From: Streptomyces ficellus | GTDB lineage: Bacteria > Actinomycetota > Actinomycetes > Streptomycetales > Streptomycetaceae | DNA length: 64,000 nucleotides | Direction of reading: 5' to 3' | NCBI RefSeq assembly: GCF_009739905.1 | Contig: NZ_CP034279.1 | Coordinates: 4,030,001-4,094,000 of the forward strand | Shown here: positions 10,472 to 16,473 of the stretch, piece after piece | How the letters are laid out: each line of letters starts with the position of its first letter | Position numbering within the stretch: the stretch's first letter is position 1 | Notes under the pieces: model-generated | The model's database searches: none | Told to the model about the DNA's origin: nothing | The model's input: only the letters and a program-made list of their open reading frames with translations | Translations under genes and position numbers: made by a program

Positions 10472-10570
10472 GCCGCCCAGAGTCGCGGCCCCGCGCGGCC
10501 CGGTGCGTCACTTTCCGGCCTGCTCTCACTCGTACGGGTGACCCCTCCCACTCCCCGCCCTACCCGGTGG

Positions 10571-10602
10571 TATTTAGCCAGGGTAATGAGTTACGCTAAA
10601 TA
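10571..10602. promoter_or_regulatory. probable MarR operator over the 10604 start
   Basis: TATTTAGC (10571-10578) and GCTAAATA (10595-10602) are perfect 8-bp inverted arms. Nested between them GTAA-TGAG-TTAC forms a second dyad. The right arm ends one base before the ATG at 10604, so a bound regulator would cover the transcription start. Autoregulation by the MarR product is the likely role. Confidence 0.7.
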
Positions 10603-10603
10603 C

Positions 10604-11047
10604 ATGCCTGACCTGTCCCACGGTGACCCCGCTGACGCAGCCGCCGTGAACTCCCTGCGCTCCGCCGTCATGCGGCTGGGCCGGCGCCTGAAGCACCAGC
10701 GCGTCGACGAATCGCTGAGCCCGACCGAGATGTCGGTGCTCGGCACGCTCGCCCGCTGCGGTTCCGCCACCCCCGGTGAGCTGGCCCGCAAGGAGCACGT
10801 GCAGCCGCCGTCGATGACCCGCATCGTGGCCCTGCTGGAAGCCAAGGGACTGGTCCGGCTGGAGCCGCACCCCGACGACCGCCGGCAGAAGGTCGTCAGC
10901 CAGACCGAGACGGCCGAGGCCATGCTCGAAGAGTCCCGCCGCAAGCGGAACGCCTGGCTGGCCGCCCTCGCCGAGGGCCTGGACGAGGACGAGTGGGCGA
11001 AGCTGCGTGCCGCCGCACCCGTGCTGGAGAAGCTCGCGCATCTGTGA
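10604..11047 (+). CDS. MarR family transcriptional regulator
   Basis: The 147-residue winged-helix protein has the MarR core: LSPTEMSVLGTLARCGSATPGELARKEHVQPPSMTRIVALLEAKGLVRL (helices 2-4) and the wing HPDDRRQKVVSQT. A second in-frame ATG at 10586 exists, but it lies inside the operator dyad. Neither start has a proper Shine-Dalgarno sequence, so the message may be leaderless. The MFS exporter follows after 24 bp with a strong ribosome site. The likely role is a repressor of itself and the exporter, relieved by a small ligand. Confidence 0.87.
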   Translation: MPDLSHGDPADAAAVNSLRSAVMRLGRRLKHQRVDESLSPTEMSVLGTLARCGSATPGELARKEHVQPPSMTRIVALLEAKGLVRLEPHPDDRRQKVVSQTETAEAMLEESRRKRNAWLAALAEGLDEDEWAKLRAAAPVLEKLAHL

Positions 11048-11071
11048 ACCGACGCCAAGGAGGCGAACCTT

Positions 11072-12406
11072 TTGAGTACGGGACCCGGAGCACTCTCCGC
11101 ACCCGCACACAACCCCGACCACGACACCACCCGGAACCGGACCTTCTCCTCCCTCAAGGTCCGTAACTACCGGCTCTTCTTCACCGGTGCCATCGTGTCC
11201 AACACCGGCACCTGGATGGCCCGGATCACCCAGGACTGGCTGGTCCTCAGCCTCACGGGCTCCGCCGCCGCCGTCGGCATCACGACGGCGCTGCAGTTCC
11301 TGCCCATGCTGCTCTTCGGCCTGTACGGCGGCGTCATCGCCGACCGCTACCCCAAGCGGTACCTGCTCATGATCAGCCAGGGCGCCCTCGGCCTGTGCGG
11401 GCTCGCGCTCGCCGTGCTGACCCTGTCCGGACACGTCCAGGTCTGGCACGTCTACCTGATCGCGCTCCTGCTCGGCATGGTGACGGTCGTCGACAACCCG
11501 GCCCGGCAGTCCTTCTACTCCGAGCTGGTCGGCCCCGCCCAGGTCCGCAACGCCGTCAGCCTGAACTCGGCCAACTTCCAGTCCGCCCGCCTCGTCGGCC
11601 CCGCCGTCGCCGGCGCCCTGATCGCGTCGGTCGGCAGCGGCTATGCCTTCCTGGTCAACGGCCTGTCCTTCCTCGCCCCACTCGCCTCCCTGATGCTCAT
11701 GCGCACCAGCGAGCTGCACCAGGTGGAGCGGGCGCCGCGCGGCAAGGGACAGCTGCGCGAGGGACTGCGGTACGTCGCCGGGCGCCCCGAGCTGATCTGG
11801 CCGATCGCCCTGGTCGGCTTCGTCGGCACCTTCGGCTTCAACTTCCCGATCTGGCTGACCGCCTTCTCCGACGACGTCTTCCACGCCGGCGCCGGTACGT
11901 ACGGCTTCCTCAACACCCTGATGGCCGTCGGCTCCCTCATCGGCGCCCTGCTCGCCGCCCGGCGCGGCACCTCGCGCCTGCGGCTGCTGGTCGGCGGCGC
12001 GGTCGCCTTCGGCGTCCTGGAGATCGCCGCCGCGCTGTCGCCGTCGTTCTGGCTGTTCGCGCTGCTGCTGGTGCCGATCGGCATGTTCGGCCTGACCGTG
12101 AACGTCACCGCGAACTCGTCGGTGCAGCTCGCCACCGACCCCGTGATGCGGGGCCGGGTGATGAGCCTCTACATGATGGTGTTCGTCGGCGGTACGCCGG
12201 TGGGCGCGCCCCTGCTGGGCTGGATCACCGACACGTACGGAGCCCGCGTCGGCTTCGCCACCGGCGGTGCCGTCTCGCTGGTCGCGGCCGTGGTGATCGG
12301 CCTGGTCCTCGCCCGGCTGGGCGGGCTGCGCGTCAAGGTCGAGATGCGGGGTCGCCACCCGCACGTGCGGTTCGTCCCGCGCGAGCACCTGGCCACGGCG
12401 GCCTGA
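11072..12406 (+). CDS. MFS exporter (EntS/MFS_3 type) co-transcribed with MarR
   Basis: The 444-residue protein has about 12 transmembrane helices. KVRNYRLFFTGAIVSNTGTWM is the typical start of the MFS_3 group, GGVIADRYPKR is the loop 2-3 signature, and PARQSFYSELVG precedes helix 5. The C-tail is basic and cytosolic. The start is TTG, chosen because a perfect AAGGAGG lies 8 bases upstream. The family exports siderophores, macrolides or other small molecules; the MarR neighbour suggests ligand-induced drug or metabolite efflux. Confidence 0.87.
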   Translation: MSTGPGALSAPAHNPDHDTTRNRTFSSLKVRNYRLFFTGAIVSNTGTWMARITQDWLVLSLTGSAAAVGITTALQFLPMLLFGLYGGVIADRYPKRYLLMISQGALGLCGLALAVLTLSGHVQVWHVYLIALLLGMVTVVDNPARQSFYSELVGPAQVRNAVSLNSANFQSARLVGPAVAGALIASVGSGYAFLVNGLSFLAPLASLMLMRTSELHQVERAPRGKGQLREGLRYVAGRPELIWPIALVGFVGTFGFNFPIWLTAFSDDVFHAGAGTYGFLNTLMAVGSLIGALLAARRGTSRLRLLVGGAVAFGVLEIAAALSPSFWLFALLLVPIGMFGLTVNVTANSSVQLATDPVMRGRVMSLYMMVFVGGTPVGAPLLGWITDTYGARVGFATGGAVSLVAAVVIGLVLARLGGLRVKVEMRGRHPHVRFVPREHLATAA

Positions 12407-12456
12407 CGTCGCCGGTGCCGGGCGGGGGCGCCGCGCCGACGGCGTAACCTCGCGCC

Positions 12457-13029
12457 ATGAGGCTTTTCGCTGCCGTGCTGCCGAGCCGGGTGGCCGTCGA
12501 CGAACTCGCCGCGGAGGTCGGCCTGTTGCAGGCCCTCACGGGCGCCGGTGACCTCCGCTGGACGAAGCGGGACGGCTGGCACTTCACGCTCGCGTTCATG
12601 GGGGAGGTCGACGACCGGGTGGTGCCGGAGCTGCGGGACCGGCTCGCCCGCGGCGCGCACCGCACCGCGCCCTTCCCGCTGCGCCTCCACGGGGGCGGGC
12701 GGTTCGGGCGGCGTGTGCTGTGGGCGGGCGCCGCGGGCGGGCTGGACGAGATGCGGCTGCTCGCCGAGCGCGCGGACGCGGCGGCCCGGCGGGCGGGCGT
12801 CCCGATGGACGAGCACCGCCGCTACCAGGCCCACCTGACGGTCGCCCGCAGCCGGGACGACGCCGTCGACCTGCGGCCCTTCGTGGAGCGGCTCCGGGAA
12901 TTCGACGGCTCCCGCTGGGACGTGACCGAGCTGGCCCTGGTGCGCAGCAACCTCCCGCGCGGCGGTGCGGCGGGTGAGCACCCGCGTTACGAGACGGTCG
13001 GCTCCTGGCCGCTCGGAGGGGCCGGTTAA
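12457..13029 (+). CDS. thpR: RNA 2',3'-cyclic phosphodiesterase (2'-5' RNA ligase family)
   Basis: The 190-residue 2H phosphoesterase has both catalytic H-x-T-x motifs: HFTL (42-45) and HLTV (126-129). It begins MRLFAAVLPSRV, which fits ThpR/LigT, whose members open 2',3'-cyclic phosphates or join 2'-5' RNA ends. TAACCT sits exactly 6 bases before the ATG and there is no Shine-Dalgarno sequence, so a leaderless transcript is likely. Confidence 0.88.
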   Translation: MRLFAAVLPSRVAVDELAAEVGLLQALTGAGDLRWTKRDGWHFTLAFMGEVDDRVVPELRDRLARGAHRTAPFPLRLHGGGRFGRRVLWAGAAGGLDEMRLLAERADAAARRAGVPMDEHRRYQAHLTVARSRDDAVDLRPFVERLREFDGSRWDVTELALVRSNLPRGGAAGEHPRYETVGSWPLGGAG

Positions 13030-13038
13030 CCTCGAAGG

Positions 13039-13125
13039 GTGGACCCGAAGACCCGTAACCGGATCATGGCCGGTGTGCTCGTGCTGATGTTCGTGATCAT
13101 CGCCGTGGCGGCCGCGCTCGGCTGA
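13039..13125 (+). CDS. 28-residue single-helix membrane protein
   Basis: GTG at 13039 gives VDPKTRNRIMAGVLVLMFVI followed by IAVAAALG: a short basic N-terminus and one hydrophobic helix to the end. TAACCT, overlapping the thpR stop codon, lies 6 bases before the GTG, the same leaderless arrangement as thpR. I recall tiny transporter-associated proteins of about this size near MFS genes in Streptomyces (the SGM_5486 family), and this may be one, but I cannot confirm it. Confidence 0.6.
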   Translation: MDPKTRNRIMAGVLVLMFVIIAVAAALG

Positions 13126-13149
13126 CCGAGCGGCGGCCGCCCCGTCGCG

Positions 13150-14136
13150 TCACCAGGCGAAGGCCTCCGGGGACGGCCCCGGACCCGGGAAGATCGCGTC
13201 CAGCTCCGTCAGGACCTCGTCCGCGAGCTCCAGGTCCACCGCCCGCAGCGCCGACTCCAGCTGGTCGGCGGTGCGCGGACCGACGATCGGCCCCGTCACC
13301 CCCGGCCGGGTCAGCAGCCACGCCAGGGCCACCTCGCCCGGCTTCAGCCCGTGCTTGTCGAGGAGGTCCTCGTACGCCTGGATCTGGAGGCGTACGTCGG
13401 TGTTGGCGAGCGCGTCCGCCGACCGGCCGCTGGAGCGGCGCCCGCCCTCGGCCTCCTTCTTGATCACCCCGCCGAGCAGGCCGCCGTGCAGCGGTGACCA
13501 GGGGATGACCCCGAGGCCGTACTCCTGGGCGGCCGGGACGACCTCCATCTCGGCGCGGCGCTCGGCCAGGTTGTAGAGGCACTGCTCGCTGACGAGCCCG
13601 ACCATGCCGCGCCGGGCGGCGGCCTCGTTGGCCTGGGCGATCTTGTAGCCGGGGAAGTTCGACGACCCCGCGTAGAGGACCTTGCCCTGCTGGATCAGGA
13701 CGTCGACGGCCTGCCAGATCTCCTCGAACGGCGTGCGCCGGTCGATGTGGTGGAACTGGTAGACGTCGATGTAGTCGGTGTTGAGACGCTTGAGGCTGGC
13801 CTCGACGGCCCGCCGGATGTTCACGGCGGAGAGCTTGTCGTGGTTGGGCCACACCTGCTGGTCCTGGCCCATGTTCCCGTACACCTTGGTGGCGAGCACG
13901 ACCTTGTCCCGGTCGCCGCCCCGGGCGAACCAGGAGCCGATGATCTCCTCGGTGCGGCCCTTGTTCTCGCCCCAGCCGTAGACGTTGGCGGTGTCGAAGA
14001 AGTTGATGCCCGCGTCGATGGCGGCGTCCATGATGGCGTGGCTGCCGGCCTCGTCGGTCTGGGGTCCGAAGTTCATCGTGCCGAGGACGAGTCGGCTGAC
14101 CTTGAGTCCGGTGCGTCCGAGCTGCGTGTACTTCAT
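13150..14136 (-). CDS. aldo/keto reductase
   Basis: The 328-residue TIM-barrel oxidoreductase carries the AKR tetrad: Asp48 and Tyr53 (FFDTANVYGWGEN), Lys84 (LATKVYG) and His129 (QFHHID). The NADPH site is visible as the C-terminal GPIVGPRTADQL. It resembles the YhdN/AKR11-type reductases that act on general aldehydes or ketones. The start MKYTQLGRTG is standard for the family. A MerR-type dyad lies in its promoter. The Uma2 gene lies upstream on the same strand but has its own ribosome site 75 bp away. Confidence 0.9.
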   Translation of the reverse strand: MKYTQLGRTGLKVSRLVLGTMNFGPQTDEAGSHAIMDAAIDAGINFFDTANVYGWGENKGRTEEIIGSWFARGGDRDKVVLATKVYGNMGQDQQVWPNHDKLSAVNIRRAVEASLKRLNTDYIDVYQFHHIDRRTPFEEIWQAVDVLIQQGKVLYAGSSNFPGYKIAQANEAAARRGMVGLVSEQCLYNLAERRAEMEVVPAAQEYGLGVIPWSPLHGGLLGGVIKKEAEGGRRSSGRSADALANTDVRLQIQAYEDLLDKHGLKPGEVALAWLLTRPGVTGPIVGPRTADQLESALRAVDLELADEVLTELDAIFPGPGPSPEAFAW

Positions 14137-14153
14137 GGACGTACAGCCAAGCC

Positions 14154-14171
14154 CTTGGAGCGCGCTCGAAG
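14154..14171 (-). promoter_or_regulatory. MerR-type dyad in the aldo/keto reductase promoter
   Basis: CTTGGAG-CGCG-CTCGAAG is an 18-bp dyad with one mismatch, ending 18 bases before the reductase start. On the coding strand TTGCTT and TTGGCT flank it with an 18-bp spacer. Long-spacer promoters with a central dyad are the hallmark of MerR-family control. No merR gene is in the window. Confidence 0.55.
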
Positions 14172-14211
14172 CAAGGGGGCGACCGGGCCCGGGCGCGGCC
14201 GGGAGGGGGGA

Positions 14212-14802
14212 TCAGTCGCGGGGGAAGTCGGTGGTGTCGAGGACGAGGCCGACGGGGGTGTCGGTGAGGTCGACGGGCTTCCCGAAGCCGAACCGCTCGG
14301 GCTCGGGGTAGGCGCCGTCCTTGGGCGTGGTGTGGAGCACGCACTTGCCGGTGTAGGGATTCACGATCAGGTAGGCCGGCACGCCTGCCGCGGCGTACGC
14401 GTCCTTCTTGGGGCCGTAGTCGTTCATGCTGGTGCTGCGGGAGATGACCTCGGCGACGAACTCGACGTCCTGGTAGTGCCACAGGCCCTTGTCGTCCCTC
14501 GTGGCGCCTTCGGCGACGAGGGTCACATCGGTGGCGAAGCCGTTGAGGTGGCCGGGGTAGTCGATGCGGACGTCGGACTTGATCCGCTTCCTCGGGTGCT
14601 TGGTCCGAAGCTGCTCGACGATGTCCAGAATGATGTCCCAGTGGGTGTCCCGCTGTGGCGACATGAAGATGTGCCCCCCGACGATCTCTGCCTTGTATCC
14701 CTCGGGGACGCCCATCCGCTCAAGTGCCTCGAACATGTCGTCCAGAGTGCGCTCGTCGTTGCTGTCGGCCATGTGGATCCTGTCGTCGTCTACGACGGTC
14801 AT
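14212..14802 (-). CDS. Uma2 family endonuclease-like protein (PD-(D/E)XK fold)
   Basis: The 196-residue protein shows the Uma2 core: EIVGGHIFMSPQRDTHW near the N-terminus, a PD-(D/E)XK-like centre with FATDVTLVAEGA and FVAEVISRSTSMNDYGPKKDAYAAAGVPAYLIVNPYTG. Uma2 proteins are restriction-nuclease-like and abundant in Streptomyces; their targets are unknown. The ATG at 14802 is preceded by GGGGAGGAG at 7-nt spacing; MADSNDE at 14772 is a weaker alternative. Confidence 0.85.
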   Translation of the reverse strand: MTVVDDDRIHMADSNDERTLDDMFEALERMGVPEGYKAEIVGGHIFMSPQRDTHWDIILDIVEQLRTKHPRKRIKSDVRIDYPGHLNGFATDVTLVAEGATRDDKGLWHYQDVEFVAEVISRSTSMNDYGPKKDAYAAAGVPAYLIVNPYTGKCVLHTTPKDGAYPEPERFGFGKPVDLTDTPVGLVLDTTDFPRD

Positions 14803-14942
14803 CGTGGCGCTCCTCCCCGCTGCCGCGTGATCGCATGCAGCCGCGCGGCTCAACGATAGGCGGGCAAGGGCCGACACGCCGGTGGCGACTACTCGCCAAT
14901 TGCGTCGCGGCGCCGGTTCACGTCGCGGTGCCGGCCAAGGGG

Positions 14943-15440
14943 TCACGCGCCGCCCAGCCAGCCCGCCGCGTCGAGCCGGAAGGCGTCGGCGGGGACGACG
15001 GCGCGCAGGACGTCCTCCATGCCGGTGACCCGTTCCGCCCCGAGGGTGCGGACCCAGTCCGCCCGCAGTGCGTCGAAGATCGCGGCCGAGCGGGTGAGGG
15101 CGTCCAGCCCGTGCGGGGTGAGGCGGACGAGCTTGCGGCGGGCGTCGGCGGGGTCGTCGGCGCGCTCGGCGTACCCGAGGGTGACCAGCCGGTCGACGGT
15201 CTTGCCGGCCGCCTGCTTGGACACGCCCAGCCGCCGCCCCACCTCGCTGGCGGTGGCCCCGCCGGCGCCGATCGCCTGCATGGCGAACCCGTGCGCGGGG
15301 CGCACGTCCGGGTGGCCCTGGGCGGCCAGTTCGGCGTGGAGGCGGTCGATGAGGGTGCGGAAACCGGCGAAGAGGAGCAGCGGCAGCTCGTACCCGTTGC
15401 TTTGTTCGACAACCTGGTTTACCTTCTTGTCGTCAACCAT
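14943..15440 (-). CDS. MarR family regulator, divergent from an AhpD-like gene
   Basis: The 165-residue winged-helix protein has a MarR core at ATASEVGRRLGVSKQAAGKTVDRLVTLGYAERADDPADARRKLVRLT. Before it runs YELPLLLFAGFRTLIDRLHAELAAQG, the dimerisation helix. The start MVDDKKVNQ is at 15440; an in-frame ATG at 15449 is possible. The start is only 22 bp from that of the divergent carboxymuconolactone-decarboxylase-like gene, so both promoters must overlap coding DNA. CAACCATGTTG and AACCTGGTT dyads in this overlap are candidate operators. It probably represses itself and its neighbour. Confidence 0.85.
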   Translation of the reverse strand: MVDDKKVNQVVEQSNGYELPLLLFAGFRTLIDRLHAELAAQGHPDVRPAHGFAMQAIGAGGATASEVGRRLGVSKQAAGKTVDRLVTLGYAERADDPADARRKLVRLTPHGLDALTRSAAIFDALRADWVRTLGAERVTGMEDVLRAVVPADAFRLDAAGWLGGA

Positions 15441-15462
15441 GTTGTCCATCTTAGGAGCGGCC

Positions 15463-15969
15463 TTGTTCGTCGACCACACCCCGGACTCCGCCCCGCCCGC
15501 CGCCCGCCCGGTCATGGAGGCCGTCGCGGCGCGCATGGGGGGCCACCTCCCGCCCGCCGTCGCCCGCATGGCCGCCTCGCCCGAGCTGCTGGAGGGCTTC
15601 ATGACCCTCACGGCCATGTTCGACCGCACGACCCTCGACCCGGTCGCCCGCGAAACGGTGATCATGACGGTCGCCACCCGCAACGGCTGCCAGGTCTGCG
15701 TCGACCTCCACGTCCGCAAGCTCCGCGCCCTCGGCGCCGACCCGGCCGTCGTCGCCGCGCTCCGCGACGGCACGCCGCTGCCCGACGAACGGCTCGCCGC
15801 CGTACGGCGGTTCGTCGACGTGGTCTACGCGACGACGGGCGAGGTCCCCGACGAGGACCTCGCCGCCTTCCTCGCCCACGGCTTCACGGAACGCAACGCC
15901 CTGGAGGTGGTCATGGGCATCGGTACGTACACCATGTCGACGTTCGCGAACCGGCTCACGCGGGCGTGA
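15463..15969 (+). CDS. carboxymuconolactone decarboxylase / AhpD-like protein
   Basis: The 168-residue protein has the AhpD-like active site Cys76-x-x-Cys79-x3-His83 (NGCQVCVDLH) in an all-helical fold. Such proteins act as peroxidase partners or thiol oxidoreductases, and occasionally as true decarboxylases. TTG at 15463 follows AGGAG (15453-15457). An upstream ATG at 15439 would add eight residues encoded with a rare TTA codon and would overlap the MarR start. It is a likely MarR target induced by oxidants or quinones (inferred). Its 3' end overlaps the convergent 15956-16435 gene by 14 bp. Confidence 0.83.
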   Translation: MFVDHTPDSAPPAARPVMEAVAARMGGHLPPAVARMAASPELLEGFMTLTAMFDRTTLDPVARETVIMTVATRNGCQVCVDLHVRKLRALGADPAVVAALRDGTPLPDERLAAVRRFVDVVYATTGEVPDEDLAAFLAHGFTERNALEVVMGIGTYTMSTFANRLTRA

Positions 15970-16435
15970 CCGCCCGGACGTTGTCGGTCATGCGGCGCAG
16001 CACCTTGAGCGCGGCGACGTACTCGTCGTCCGTGATGCCGGCGTGGATCCGCGCCCGGACGTCCGTCACCAGCGCCTTGATGCGCGCCTTGGCGGCCCGG
16101 CCGTCGTCGGTGAGGTGCAGGCGCTGTGCGTCGTCGAGACGCAGCCAGCCCCGGTGGAGCAGGGTGTCGACGGCGCGGCCGGCGTCGTACGGGGTGTCCG
16201 CGACCTCGGCGAGCCCGGCGGCGATCACCTCGCGGGTGACGTCGCCGCCGGCGTCGACCCGGTTGAGGGTCCACCACTGCGGCTGCGTGACGTCCACGCG
16301 GGCCATGGCGTCGCGGATGTGCCTGATGACGGCCCTGTGGACGACCCCGCTCCAGTAGCCGACGGGCTGCGAAGCCAGGTCCTCGTCGGTGACTGCGGGG
16401 TCGGCGGGGGCGGGGACGGTCGTCGTCGTTGTCAT
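15956..16435 (-). CDS. MarR-like winged-helix regulator
   Basis: The 159-residue protein starts MTTTTTVPAPADPAVTDEDL. A winged-helix segment follows: VTQPQWWTLNRVDAGGDVTREVIAAGLAEVADTPYDAGRAVDTLLHRGWLRLDDAQRLHLTDDG, in which the second and third helices and wing resemble MarR but are divergent. The C-terminus is a dimerisation helix pair. It is downstream of the NB-ARC regulator on the same strand (34 bp gap) but has its own promoter with a MerR-type 19-bp spacer. Confidence 0.72.
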   Translation of the reverse strand: MTTTTTVPAPADPAVTDEDLASQPVGYWSGVVHRAVIRHIRDAMARVDVTQPQWWTLNRVDAGGDVTREVIAAGLAEVADTPYDAGRAVDTLLHRGWLRLDDAQRLHLTDDGRAAKARIKALVTDVRARIHAGITDDEYVAALKVLRRMTDNVRAVTPA

Positions 16436-16442
16436 GAGACCG

Positions 16443-16473
16443 ACCGTAGAACCTGCACCGCGGTTGAGGTCAA
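16443..16473 (-). promoter_or_regulatory. promoter with a 19-bp MerR-type spacer
   Basis: On the minus strand TTGACC (16473-16468), a 19-bp spacer, then TACGGT (16448-16443) precede the 16435 ATG by 7 bases. The spacer holds the imperfect dyad ACCTCAAC-CGCG-GTGCAGGT. A consensus -35 with an over-long spacer filled by a dyad is typical of MerR activators. The -10 to ATG distance suggests a leaderless message. Confidence 0.6.
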
